Origin: Daphnia carinata
Lineage: Eukaryota; Arthropoda; Branchiopoda; Diplostraca; Daphniidae
Reading direction: 5' to 3'
Assembly (NCBI RefSeq): GCF_022539665.2
Contig: NC_081337.1
Coordinates: 9,276,679-9,340,678, forward strand
Length of the DNA stretch: 64,000 nucleotides
Position numbers and translations under genes: made by a program. Of this stretch, positions 1 through 12,442 are shown in pieces. The notes under the pieces were generated by a model. The model was given only the letters and a program-made list of their open reading frames with translations. It ran no database searches and was not told the origin of the DNA. How positions within the stretch are numbered: position 1 is the first letter of the stretch; each line of letters opens with the position of its first letter.

Positions 1-193
1 GATAGACAAATCAAAGTGTACATATTCAGCAATTCAAAGTTGGAGAAAATTGTGCTTCAAGATTCTCCCAGATTAACTGCAAATCAACAAGTAAGTCGAG
101 TGCTCTCGTTCGTTGGTCGTTCAAAGAGATTCTAGTATTAAGTTCTTACAGTCCTAGTTCTATTTGCACTGTGAAATGCGTATAGTTTCATAC

Positions 194-1696
194 CTTTTCG
201 TTGGCACTTGAGAATATGAAATAGTAGTAGCCCTCCTCCTCGACAGTATACTTGATGTTGTTGTAACGTGGAGCAACGTCGTTGCTACATTGGTTTTCCG
301 GCACAAGAGGCTGACTGAGTATGACTCCTTTGCAATGGAGCATTGCCTCCTCGCTGCTGGAGAATGATGACTCATTTGATTCAGAAGTATCGTTCAAATG
401 GTTGTGATTAATGGTGCCTCGATCATCAGCAATCCCATCAGCTGTTACGTTCAAACTAAGGGTAGCATCTTCGTCCAACTCGTAAGCGCCATCTTCTTCC
501 GAATCGACTTCCTCGTTGATGACGGCTGATAGTTTAGCACCTTTGTTATTTAACTGTTTCAATGGCCATCGATTTTTAGTCGCTTTTTGTTTCGACACAT
601 TGGAGTGGGTATTGTTCGTTGGCTTTGTGTGATTTGTTGCTATGATATTTTTGACTTCTTGATATAGAGACTCAATTTCTTGTTGCAAAATTTTTTGAAG
701 AGCTTTCTCTACTCTGATGACAACTTCAGTTGGCAATTGAGTATCATTGCGATCCGAATTGATGTTTTTCCTCTCAAGTAATTTGATAAGGCGCCGTTTT
801 TCGTTGTGCGATTTGAGCAGTTGTAAGATTCGAGCTTTATCCTTTTTGGCTGGTTGTTTAAACAAAGCTGGAGCTGGAGCTTTGAAATCATCCGTCTCCA
901 TTTGATATTGCTCGGCGAGCTTGTGTGACTCGAGACCCAGAATTTCGTTGGATTCATCTTCTTTAGACTCTCGTCCGACGTAAGCGCAGAATTTCAAACT
1001 ATGGATACCTTTAATCAACATGACATTTGCCCCGAGATACCTAAAGCGAACAGTTTTTAAAATTCATTTTACTTGATCCCGGAAAGATTGATTTCAATTA
1101 CCGAACACAACTTGAGACAGTCACTTCGGAGCCTTTCAGTAGGTAGAAACCCCAGAATTCTTTCAAGTCATCGTCCAGTTCAAATTCGCGTGTCATAGTT
1201 AGAGTTTGTGCTTTTGGGGTAACAGCCGGTCGATCGGCCATTAAATATGCGTCGAACGATGTATTCATTTGAATGTGTTGGCTCTACGCGTGCAACAGTT
1301 AACCACTTTTATGATAATGAGTAAAATCAAAACAAACTGTAATCCATACCTTGCACCAGCTAGTAGATACGTGTCCATCCATCAGTCTCATGTCAGATGC
1401 GCCGAACGTGACGACTGTGTCGGCATAGAGAACGTATTTGGCGTAAACTGGAATCACGATGAACAGCGTTGGTAGAGCAATTCCGAAAATAATCAAATGA
1501 AGGATTTTAGCTGCAGTTGAATTCATGAGTGAACATCTTGCATTTCCGCCTGTTGAATAAAACCAGTTGTCACGGGAGCTCTTAATTGGTAAAAAAGGGG
1601 AGGGGAGGATTTGCGCGTACTTGAATTGTTGACGGGAAGTGCGTCGTATTGGTATTTTGCGGATTCCAAGTTATAGTCTCCAAAGGAAAATGACAT
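194..1696 (-). CDS. DUF4792/DUF4793-like single-pass membrane glycoprotein, paralog A1 (3' end outside window)
   Basis: I rebuilt four coding exons on the minus strand: 1696-1621, 1549-1350, 1283-1102 and 1040-194. Each has GT/AG borders and the phases agree. The start at 1696 (MSFSFGDYN...) is chosen because it aligns with the N-terminus of paralog A2. Visible features are a cytoplasmic head, one membrane span (ILHLIIFGIALPTLFIVIPV), then an extracellular part with the conserved block ELDDDLKEFWGFYLLKGS. After that come a coiled-coil-like basic stretch, an acidic linker and the block EEEGYYYFIFSSAN. This pattern is what I know from the DUF4792/DUF4793 proteins of arthropods, whose plant relatives are the APD RING ligases; no RING is seen here. 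The C-terminal exon, expected by comparison with A2, was not found and probably lies left of base 1. Compared with A2 the fourth exon is about 320 nt longer. The family call is moderate and the function unknown. Confidence 0.6.
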
Positions 1697-4600
1697 GTTG
1701 AGTGATTGTCGGTAATTGTAATCATCAGTTGATTGATAACTAAACCTACAAAATTTAAAAGAAAAAGGACCGCTGTTAGTTTTGTGGCTCGCTTCAATTG
1801 CCTGCAATCTGCGATTGTGAGGGAAAGGTGTTGATGTGACTGTTTTAATGTGCGCCACTTGATATCTTTGTACTTGTTTGTAAGGATTACGTGCTCTACT
1901 TGTTGTTTATAACGCCTCTGTAATCGCTTACGTACTGTCTGAAGATAATTTTCCGACACCATAGCAACAAAACTTCGGGAATTCTAAACCAATTGCGTGT
2001 CTCCCCGAACTGCCTCGACCTTGCCCCTGGGTCTCGGACACCCACAATCTTATCGACAAAGAAATAATCAAAGTAAAGCAAAGACAAAGTAAAAAAATGG
2101 AAAAGCAGGCTTGTTATTAACACTTTAATTGCATCTTGTTAGAGAAACTAGTAATTTTTTCAAAATTGTTGTTGCATGCCCTAGAATGATTTTAGTGTTT
2201 TACTTACCTCGGCTGACCATGCCTATGGCGTGTACTCACACGAGTTAGGTTCACGCACTTTTAAGCGACTCGAGAGCGATCGAATTGTATTTATCGTTGA
2301 GGCTGGAGGCCAAATCAACATCTTATCGCAGATAAACATTGTTTTGTTTTTTTCATGTAGCCTATCATGTATTTTTAAACGTCGGGGCGATAACAGGTCA
2401 ACAAGTACAAGAGTCAGAACGATCAATTACCCTTTAACGTTGCTTACAATAATTCGGGAAAGTGCCATAATGGGTGACATGGAAAGGAATCTGAATTACC
2501 TGTCGTCGGGTATAGAATAGGTGGATTCATCCATTTTCCCGAACTATGATTCAAATGAATAGCATCTGTTTTGACTTTTTTTTTTTACTTCAGCATTGTA
2601 CTGAAAGCAACAACAATAATCTTTTGGGATTAGGATTGCACACTACCCGATAGGTAGTTCGTAACAATGACGAAACGCAGTGCTCTGCTAAAAACAAATC
2701 GGGGTCACTGTCGGGTGGCGAAGCGAGACTGAGTCCAAGACATCAGTGTTAAGCAAATTTAAAGAATTCCTTAACACTCTTGATTGGGTAATCGACGATG
2801 AATATCCAAGTCTGTCACAAAAATATATCACGTGACTTCAGAGGTTCCATTTGATTGGATGTTGCTGCTGGCCGAAAGTTACAGTCTGTAACGTAGAAAG
2901 TAGTCTGTTCTCCTAAACTGGATTTTTTTTTACCAACGCTTTAGATGTTTACTGTCGTTGGTGCAGCTCCTTTGCAAACGCTAATCAAGGTCTTCTTTGT
3001 TTCGACTTTTCGTTTTTGTTTCCCTTTCCCAACTGGAAAAATTGAGTGTTCCAAGAGTCCTGCGTGAACTATATTTATCCGTCAAGGAGTGGCTGCTTTT
3101 AAGTAACCAAACTGGATAACATCCTAGCTGTGCTAGAGTCTTTTTGTACCATACGGGTTCCTGGTACGCACCAAGCGAAAACTGGTTCAGTCTACTGATG
3201 AGACGCAAAACCATGTCTGTCTAAAGTAGTCTATGTAAAATGTTAATTACTTGTAGTTCGCGTAAAAATCACTAAACTGAAAGTAAAATCAAAGCATGGA
3301 ACATTTTTTTATTGTTAAAATCTGTTCACATTGTCTCGTTATTTGCACATTTCCCAGCATTTTTCCTATAAGGTCAAAAACTATTGTTCGCTTGTCGTGA
3401 AGGAAGTCATGAGTGACATTGGCATGCTCAAGGTTTGCATTTGTTTAGAAGACGGATGGAGGAAACGCCCTTCAGCGAAATTTGCATAGCTACTGTTCTA
3501 GAAGATTTTTGTAAAATTATTTTCCGAAGCTTGTTCTGATGAAGGAAGCGCATGACAAGGGCTTTGTACGCGACGTTATATAACAGGGTCTTTTTTTATT
3601 TTTTGTGTAAGTATGTGTAAACAACTCCAAATGGGATGGAGGTTAATCCGCATTTTGATAATACGTATTTGTCAGATCTTAAAGTAGAGCTGAAAGCAAC
3701 GCTATCATTTGCGTTACCTTGCCGGTGCCAATAGCAAAAAATTTTGTTTTTTTCGACTACAAAGAAATTTTTTGTTGATGGCCGAGGTTCTATTAAATTA
3801 TTAAAAAAAACTAGGGTTGTTCTTGACGTTTAACGATAGTTAGGTTTTGTGGAATTTTCCTCTACACGGGAAAGTTGAAAAATGTTGACTGTTGAAGACT
3901 AGGGCGAAAGGACGACGACTTTAGCTAATCATGTCTGCCACTTTTGAATATATCCTGATGCCAGTTTGCTCTGATATTTCATCGAAACTAAAAAAACATT
4001 TGATTGACCTAATTGTCTAATGTTTCGTAGCCTAAAATACTCAGTTGTGAGTCAAAACTTGTTTGTAAATATCTTCACATAGACGTCAGTAACTCCTTTG
4101 TGATCACCTCATTCGATTACAATGTGCTTGTTGAAGATATCCTGTTGATGTAAACACATATTGTATTAAGGATGCAAAAGGGTGTGAATTATTGTTGATG
4201 CCAATCATTCAAATTCATATCGGCGGACACTTGTTACTAACCAACAGTTCCTACTGCAATGAGATCGGGCCGCGAGAAAAAGATAAAACTTTTGGTTTTG
4301 TTGAAACCTCGGATGAATTTAACAATCTCTTGACCTAAGGTTCTTGTACGATCATAAAAATGAGTGTTTCCCTATCTTATGGCCAAAGTTAGCATAGCCG
4401 TCTCATTGAACGGCATCTTTTCCTTTATAATACCTCGACTGTTTCATTTATTGCTCATAAAGTGGCTGACGTCAAACGGTGGAATTTCTTTTATAGTTCA
4501 TTTGGTAGCAGTTTGTAATTGAGCTTTATTAACTTGGTTATATTTACAAGTATATTTTAATCTGTCACTAGCATTAAATACAACAGTAAATTTGATTCAT

Positions 4601-4822
4601 TTGATTAGGGTTTGCTTGATAATAGCAGGTGAATGTAGATATAATTTGAATATAGCATTGCGATGGATTGTTACTGATTCTGTAAGCAGAACCTTTTTGA
4701 ACTTACATAAGCTTTCGTCTCATAATGTCACCCATTTGGGAGGAGATTTAAATATTCTTTATTGATATTAAAATATTTATGTTGCTGAATGTCTGGGAAC
4801 TTGTTCACGATGGGAGCATCGA
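1697..4822. other. Intergenic region with A1 5' UTR exons
   Basis: A splice acceptor (AAATTTTGTAG on the minus strand, near 1745) precedes the A1 start codon. A possible donor (CAGTAC/GTAAGC) lies near 1934. These suggest one untranslated exon at about 1935-2000. From 2.1 to 4.8 kb I see AT-rich sequence with only short chance ORFs. No RNA gene or repeat family was recognised. Confidence 0.4.
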
Positions 4823-6138
4823 TTAATTGTGTACAGTGAGAATTTCTTCGCGTGCTGAAATTGATTGGCTTTTGAACAAGGGTTGAGTGCGATAGCGGTA
4901 AATGACGAGAATCAATCGAACGACTAACTGAGCTGAAGCAACACCAAGAATAATCCATGTCAAAATTTGAACGCTCTCTGGAACAGGTCCGTCGGGACGG
5001 TTTTGTTCGGCTTGTTTACTTAGAATTCCACTCGTAGCAAATATAATCACTGTATAAGAAAAAAATTATTAAAAATTCGCTCTAATTGTATGTTGGAAGC
5101 TAAGTAAACAAACCAGGATATTGAGCTATGGTGTAACGAACGTAAGAGTCGAGCCAAGTATTTTCAAGTATGAACCATCCTATTAGGAATGCCAAAAGGA
5201 CGGCTGTGCATATTAAACTTACTGTTTCTGCGTCACAGTTGCCAAAATACTGGAAGGCGATGTTAATATTGAGTAGCTTTACACGTCCGAAGAGTAAGGA
5301 AATCGTCAATCATTTATATCGATTATCATTGAACGTTATGTTACTTACAGAGGCGATAGTCGTCCACGTAGAGTATAGAGCAATACCATTTTGTACAAAT
5401 ATTCTTTGCAGTCGTACTTCCATGTATACTGCGCTTTTAATAACTCCTTCTTGTTTCTTTTTCATTGTCCTTTTCGCCCTGTTGTTGAGTTAAAACAACT
5501 GGTTACGTCGGAATAGCAATAAGAGCAGTCAGCCAAATAATAATTGTAAATTGCGAAAACCTTCTGCAGGCAATTGTAAATGCAAGCCATCCAGTGTAGG
5601 TGATAAATAAGAGGAATATGCTTGCTGCAACAATCCATTCCGAGTCCCATAAAAAGATCCAAGCAGTATTTAGGCCGTAATTGATTGTCAGCATCACGTA
5701 AAAAAGCCAATTTAGAATAATGGGTTGGACGTAAACTCTGCTATTTGGCCCGCTTTTCCGGTACACGGTAGACAAACCTGTGGCACAAGATAGTGTTATC
5801 TCTGCGTTCACGACCGAAAATGTCTTAATTTGTAAAACATACTGTAGATTGCGCCGGCTCCGAGGAAAATGTAAATGACACTCCATATTGTGAACGTGAA
5901 TCCCGCGGGCGTGATATACACCGTATATTTATCGGAAACCTGTCCTGTATTCTGGCTAAAAATAGCTGTGACACAGATTTAGCATTAAAATTCGTTCATT
6001 TTTAGAAAAAAGTAGCTAGATTATTAAAAAATACCTTCGTAGCCGATGCCACCTAACGCGTTGAGGACTATCATCACAATGTAAACAGCCCCTGTCAGGT
6101 GCACCAAAACGGCCAACAGTTTGTTGCGATTTTCCATG
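4823..6138 (-). CDS. TspO/MBR-like multi-pass membrane protein, paralog B1, with a first-exon frameshift
   Basis: Six exons on the minus strand correspond one to one with those of B2 and share their splice positions. Conserved stretches include ITPAGFTFTIWSVIYIFLGA, VRLQRIFVQNGIALYSTWTT and FGNCDAETVSLICTAVL, then a last helix followed by YRYRTQPLF. About seven hydrophobic segments are visible. The tryptophan-rich motifs and the PAGFTF-IW block resemble long TspO/MBR-superfamily proteins, a moderate inference. In exon 1 the ATG at 6138 is followed by four A residues (AACAAAACTG) where B2 has no extra base. The ATG therefore leaves the frame that encodes LLAVLVHLTGAVYIVMIVLN. Either the copy is damaged, or translation starts at a later in-frame ATG inside helix 1, or the base is a sequence error. 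The downstream exons remain open, so decay would be recent. The exon 3/4 loop is longer and more basic than in B2. Confidence 0.6.
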
Positions 6139-8691
6139 ATTTTCGTTAAGAAATTAGACTGGGGTAAAACTGAAGGGAACGAGCAATATGGAGATCACTG
6201 AAATACTTGTCACTGGCTACGCTTTACTTTTTCACGTCGGTTCTAAAGATAAGAAAAGTCGCACCTTATGCAAGCTTTGGGAAAGGTTCCATTGCGCAAC
6301 GACGCGAGTGGGCCGTCGGAGAGCAGTGGGAGCGCATGAAACAAATAAATGCACGCTGCCACAAGAGGCTAGTTGGTTTACGACTGAAGCTGTAGGTGCA
6401 TGGATAGTGAATTTCGTTTGGAAAATCACCTCGCTCGCCCAAGGGCAAACTGTATCAAGAGTATTGTCAGAGAGTTGGAGAGTTTTGCTTCCACTCTTTC
6501 TCCCTGTTGACGGCACCATTAGTAGAATAAAGGGAAAGCTCACGATTCCAATCGATTTTGCTTTTTGTTAAAGGAAAAAAACATGTCAAGTAGCTTCAAA
6601 ATTCGTTGAACTTTAGATCGTGTTTCTCTTTCGAGGATATACCGCTATTCTGAAGATCAAGGAGTTCAAATAACTGGAAAATTATGCCCAACCTTTTGTG
6701 AATGACGACGACCCAAGGCAAAATGCGTTCTTTGATTTCATTTTCTTCATGGGTTCCGTATTTGTCGGCAAGCCTGTCGTAATTAGCGTTCCCGATAAAA
6801 GAAGCAGAGATATGGTGCACTCAATAAAGCTCAAAACTGATATTTTGTTTGGTACTAGAGTGCATGTAAATTGCCTTACTTGGGACGTTTGCCTGTTGTT
6901 GTATAACCAATGCCATTTTCTTTCTTTGAGTTACGAGACCAAATGATCCAGTTCGGTTTCCAGTAGAGCTAAATCCTTGTTTAATTTCCTACATTTAATT
7001 ATAAATCGAATGTTTATTTCATTTCTACGCACTTGTTAACCTTGAAGCCGTTCAGCCACTTCGTTGAAAGCTACACATAGTGCCGTGAGGTTGTGCTTAC
7101 ATAAGCATCACGATATGTAGGACAGTTTCTAAAAAGATTTCGTTTTATTCGAGGTACGAGTTGGAGGACAATCTAAAGAATGGATACGGGGCAATAACTC
7201 CTTTTTTAAAACAACCTCGAAAGCTAAACTGCAAATTTTAGGTCTCTTTTTGCCCTGCTTCTTATTGTTCGGCCAATCGAAAATAACACGTTCATTTTTT
7301 AGCCGATATCTAACAACTTTTTAAAAATGAACTGTGTGCCAAATGTATCGTCTACCAACTAATTATTGCTTTGCAAGTCTTATTTGCCTAACATTTCTAT
7401 TTCTTTTGATATATTTGTCATTACGTAACCAAGCGTTTGTGCTATTCGAGCAAGCATTACAGCGTCAATCAGACAATCCCTGCGGTCGTAAATAATGCTA
7501 ATTACCTCACTGCACACTAAAATATTGATGTGTAACGCAGTGGCGCAGGCAAAGTGTCAGAGAATGCGTCTTTTTGGCTAACCTTGGCGAACGTAGAATT
7601 TCACTTGTGGTTTCTAACGTAGCTTACATGAGAGACGATCAACGACCAACTGGCAATCTAAAGAAATTCTGCAAATTTCAAGGATCTACAATGGGAACAG
7701 GTCAATAGCGAAAGTGTCACCTAAAAATAAACTTAGAGAAGAACAGGTAGACTCATGCGCGAGAACGGATAAGAGAAGAAATAGTAAATTGGGGGTTCGG
7801 TATAGGGATATTCTTGTTGCAACATGCAGTAGGTATTATCTTGCTAAGCCCTTCACACTGTCGCTCGATGACGTCTGAGAATTTATTTTTACAATAGATA
7901 GCTTTTTCCTGTGGAAAGTCTCTTGTATATCCTATTTTAATTATTATTTATTTGTATCTCTTAGTACATTTTCTGATGACGCAGCAACGTCTCCGGAAAT
8001 GAACTAATTACGAACATCCGTTATTCACTCAAGAAAAATACGGATTCTTGCGATGTATGAACATCCTGTCCCGGTTTACGTCGCGACCGCTTTCGAGCTA
8101 CTCATATTGTAACAAAAATAATAAAAAAACTTCAACTCGATACCAGTCGCGTACGGTTTTTTGTTATCAATGAAACATTTGTTAAATTGGACTAATGCAC
8201 GGGTTCATTTTCTTTGAAAACTCAATTCACAATTAAGGATTTAAAAATAGGAAAATGTTTTGTGGAAAACATTGCGGTATTTTTCAGTTCTATTCACGAA
8301 AAGGTACACTTCCAAACAATTTTGGCAGCTTGTTTTGTATTGAAAAGATGATCGTAGAAAATTACAGTAGACGGAGTTCATCAGTTGAATAAGGACCAAA
8401 TTGTGTTAGAGGAAATTCAGTAATTTACGTGAGTTCAACAAAAACCTTATACCGTAGACTCTCCAACAACAACATCTTGTGGTGCATTTTTATAAATTGG
8501 GTCATACAGGTCATGGTTTAACAGCATTTTGTACTATTGTCCCTGCGAAGTAAAAAATATCTCTGACGCAACTCGTTTTCAGTTCACATTGTCTCGAATA
8601 ATATCCGTAAGTTTTGTTGCAACAATTTTTATCAATCGCTCTTCAAGAGCTCTTCTTTTTTTATTGTGTCTTGTGTTAGGTTCATGTAGCA
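6139..8691. other. Intergenic region between B1 and B2
   Basis: An open frame of 127 codons lies on the plus strand at 6188-6571, overlapped by a 103-codon frame on the other strand. Neither has recognisable motifs, and no splice evidence supports them. The rest is AT-rich with no recognised feature. Confidence 0.3.
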
Positions 8692-10001
8692 TTATTGTTC
8701 CACAGTGGAAACTGGTTGAGGCTCAACTTGAAACAAGGGTCGAGTACGATAGCGGTAAATGGTGATGATGAAACGAGCACAAAGCTGAACTGAGGCAACA
8801 CCGAGGACAAGCCATGTCAAAATTCGGACGTTCTCCGGCACAGGCCCATCGGGACGGCTCTGCTCGCCTTGTTTACTCAAAATTCCAAAGGTACCAAATA
8901 TGATAACTGCAAAAAAAAAAAAAAAAAATAACAAAAAAATTTAACGTTTAAATAATCAACTGTGTTGTACTATTAGGAAACAAACCAGGATATTGCACCA
9001 CGGTGTAGCGAACATAGGGATCCAGTTTGGTATTTTCGAGTATAAACCAACCTATCATCATAATCAAAAGAATTGACAAACAAACTAAACTAGTTGTTTC
9101 CGCATCGAAATTCCCGAAGTACTGAAAGGCGATGTTAGCGTTCAGCAACTTAGGCATGCATAATAATAAAAATAAGTTTCCTTGTTGTTACCACGTATTT
9201 TCAATGATTGTCTGATTACTTACAGAGGCAATTGTCGTCCATGTGGCATACAGCGCCATGCCATTATGTATCAAAATTCTCTGCAATCGTACTTCTTTGA
9301 AAATTGCAGGTACAGGCATCCCACCTTTTCTATTTTCACATGCTTTTTTCCCTCTATTTGACAGAAAATAGGGATCAATCCTTTAACTTTTAGTTCAAAC
9401 TATTTGTACTAACCTGATGCTGGAGACAGCAAACGATAGCCATCCCGTGCCAGCAATAACAAATAGGAAAATGCTTGCCACGATCATTAATTTTCGGTCC
9501 CATAAAAATATCCATGCCGTGTTGAAACTGTAATTCAGTGCAAGAGCAACGTAAAATAGCCAATTAAGGACAACTGGATGGACGAATACTCGGGTGTTAG
9601 ACCCACGTCTTCTGTAGACGGTCGAGACACCTAGGTAACAAATATTTTGTAGATGAGTAAGTTACTTGTGTTGTAACATGAATTATCTCGCTTTACAGTA
9701 AATTGCCCCGGCTCCAAGAAATATGTAGATCACACTCCATATTGAGAAGGTAAATCCGGCTGGCGTAATGAATACTGTATAGTTAGCAGAAACTTGTCCC
9801 GTATTCTGGTTAAAAAGGCCTAATAGAAGATTCACGAATTTAACAGGTAAAACGATTTCACTTCGCCTGCAGTAGAATTTAAACAATGCAAATCCTACCT
9901 CCATAACCTGAACCACCCAGTGCATTGAAAACAACCATGACAACAAACGTAATTGCCATCAAATGCACCAAGCCAGCTAAAAACACGTGCCGTTGTTCCA
10001 T
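8692..10001 (-). CDS. TspO/MBR-like multi-pass membrane protein, paralog B2
   Basis: Six exons (10001-9899, 9819-9697, 9630-9414, 9329-9224, 9148-8986, 8906-8692) sum to 927 nt and encode 308 residues with every phase consistent. The start MEQRHVFLAGLVHLM leads directly into helix 1. The signature ITPAGFTFSIWSVIYIFLGA follows, then four or five more helices, the motif TWTTIAS, and a C-terminal helix ending in YRYRTRPLF. This is longer than the classical ~160-residue TspO but fits the extended tryptophan-rich group. I assign the superfamily from motif resemblance only; the ligand and cellular site are unknown. B2 is the intact reference for judging B1. It sits between B1 and A2 on the same strand, so the region arose by local duplication. 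Confidence 0.6.
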
Positions 10002-10931
10002 GACGATGATGCACAAGTAGACGAGCCAGACGAATCAATAAGTGTACGTAGAATCACGAAAAATATTGTGTTCGACACTGTTGCGATACTAGACAAATGT
10101 CGATTCCCACAGATATTAATACGTTGCCCAACAGGTGAAAACCTTCAAACAAATCAAACGTTCACTCAATAACTTTTTGTTGTTGAAGATACAGCAGTAA
10201 GACGACTGAATGTTTACGTGAGCTCGTAGCGGTGGACGTGCTGCATGAATTTCAAGGCGTGTCGATGGCGGTCTTTCTCAAGGACAAATTTAGTAGGCCC
10301 CCCAGAGCTATGACGCTATTTCTCGCGTTACGTAATGATTTATTTTGAAGAAAATTTTTACAGAAGTTTTTTTTATTTAGTAGCAAATAGCTTGCAAACG
10401 GAACACACAAAAATTATAGAAGACAATCTTTATCCCATTTTCATTTTCCTTGCAGTATAGGTTGTGTTGCACCGTGATTAATGATCCATGGTAATTAAGA
10501 ATCTTATGTTAACGACAACCTTCTAACTAAATCTTCAAATTTGCAGATTGGTGATTGATTTTTACCAGCAGCTGCTATAACTGCTATCAAGACGTTTAGT
10601 CTTGATGGAGATCCAGCTTCTAAGAGGTGAATTATTTTAAACAGCATGCCTCATCGTCTTTTCCTTAGCCCAACGCGGTAATGTATATTTGTTTATGTTT
10701 TTGGTACATTATTTATCTGCATACATTTTTTACGTATAACATGTTTAGGAACTTCTAGTGCACATTAGAGAACTAAAAGTTCGCACTTGTCTTTAAAGTT
10801 AAATCCAAATTTGTTCCCTGATTTAAGGCAAAATCGACGTGCTTTGAGGATCATTTCTGAACATTGTCTAAAGCGATCTAAACCCTACGGCCGAAAATTA
10901 TACAGCCAAAGATAGACAAACGAATGGGGAG
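10002..10931. other. Intergenic region between A2 and B2
   Basis: No coding exon, RNA gene or repeat was recognised. The region contains short AT-rich runs and the presumed 3' flank of A2 and 5' flank of B2. Confidence 0.3.
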
Positions 10932-12442
10932 TTATAAGAAGGCACAGAGGATAAGAACGAGTGGAAGGGTCAATCCAAATGCAAGATAAACTCTCGTACG
11001 TGGAATACACTGGGATTCGATATAGTACATTGAGTCCCAATCACCATTGCCATCATCGTAACGAGGTGTCGAAAGCGTAACGACTACTCGCTCATTTGAT
11101 GCGAATCGAAGAGAAAAATGGCACTCAGTGGTATTATGGCAAGACGCCGCCGCATCCGTAACGTTAAAAACATTTTGAAGTATATCAAATTCCGTGGAAA
11201 CAGGGTTTTTTACCTGCCCGTTCTATATGAAAGAATTTCTCATTAGAATTATGTCAAGTTGTCCGAGATCTCAGATTTTCTTACTTGCTCAAAATTGCTC
11301 GAGAAGATGATTGAATAATATCCTTCGCCATCAACAACATATCGAAGAAGGCTATGCTTGGCATTCGTTGAGTTGCAGTTCTCGTCAGGAATCACAAACT
11401 GATTCATCACTGGACTAGCACAAGCGAGCAATGCCTCCTCTGAGCTGGAAGTCAACGATTCACCCGACGTCGATGTGCCACCCCAATTTGGATTCGCTAA
11501 AACGTCCTTTTCTTTAACTACTTCATCGTCAGCCAATTCAAATGCGCCATTTTCGATTTCTTCTACGTCATCGTCCAATTTCAAAATCAGCATCGGCTGG
11601 CCGTTCGCTATGTTATTCCTCATCATGGATTGACCATCTTCAACTTGGCCTTTTCTTGATGGATTGGAAGAAGTGTTTTGTTTTAGGAGCATGGTGATAT
11701 TTTTCTTTCGTTCCAAAGATCCTTCCTCACTAGAAGTAAACCCTTCTTCAAGACACGAAAGCAACTTTAGAGAAGTGTTTCCTTTGACAACTGTAACACT
11801 CGCTCCCATATATCTGCAGAAACAACGCAAGTTAAATTAAAAAACGAAAGGAAGGCACTTGAAAATTACCTTGCGCAGGAGCTAATCGTCAACTGCGAAC
11901 CCTCAAGCAAATAAAATCCCCAAAATTCTTTGAGATCATCATCCAACTCGAAGTGATGTGTAAAATGTTGGGTGTATGAGTAAGCACTAGGTTTGCTATT
12001 CATCAAATAGGCATCAAAGGTTACATTTGTTTGAAGAAGTTGACCCTTTAAACAAAAAAAAAACATCAACCAAGAACTGAAAATTCATTCTTGTTTCTTT
12101 TTTCGTAAATCACTTACTTGACACCAGAATGTAGAAAAAGTTGAATCTAACATCCGCATCTGAGTATTTGTTAAAGGCACAGCAGAATTAGCATACGAAA
12201 ATAGACGGGCATAAACAGGAACTAGAATCCACACAATTGGAAGCAATATTCCAATGCAACAAAGTTGGACTAATTTCACAGATGAAGATGACCAACATCC
12301 TGAACTCCGGTTTTCTATCAAATTGTGCACTGTAGCTTACTTCAAAAATGAAAACACAATTGCTTAACTAACCCAAACGGACTTCAAAGTTGTCCACAGC
12401 ATGGTACTCATAGGTTTGTTGGTTCCCAGGAAAAGAGGTCAT
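10932..12442 (-). CDS. DUF4792/DUF4793-like single-pass membrane glycoprotein, paralog A2
   Basis: Five exons (12442-12373, 12329-12118, 12045-11870, 11813-11285, 11222-10932) total 1,278 nt and give 425 residues. The N-terminus MTSFPGNQQTYEYHAVDNF is short and cytoplasmic. It is followed by a span (VQLCCIGILLPIVWILVPV) and an extracellular region. That region has the blocks FELDDDLKEFWGFYLLEGS and YMGASVTVVKG, several N-glycosylation sites, an acidic linker, VVDGEGYYSIIFSSN and FASNERVVVTLSTPRYDD. A last hydrophobic tail (VYLAFGLTLPLVLILCAFL) could be a second membrane anchor. The blocks match my knowledge of DUF4792 followed by DUF4793. There is no RING finger, unlike plant APD1-4. The first coding intron is unusually short (43 nt), yet its phase is required to join the conserved parts. 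Function is unknown. Confidence 0.65.

Noticed and set aside
1-134. Plus-strand open reading at the left edge with a GTAAGT donor
   Set aside because: It is short, has no homolog I recognise and sits opposite the A1 gene where an A1 intron is expected. It may be chance.
1523-1526. ATGA stop-start overlap that looked like a dicistronic mRNA in the A1 region
   Set aside because: The frame ending in this TGA is an off-frame reading. Using the same intron in the other frame joins MSFSFGDYN... to the A1 membrane span and matches paralog A2.
1582-1962. 126-codon minus-strand frame with a hydrophobic segment
   Set aside because: It overlaps the A1 5' UTR and start exon in another frame, and its conserved part is explained by the A1 splice model.
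6188-6571. 127-codon plus-strand frame
   Set aside because: No motif, no splice support, and a competing frame on the other strand of similar length.
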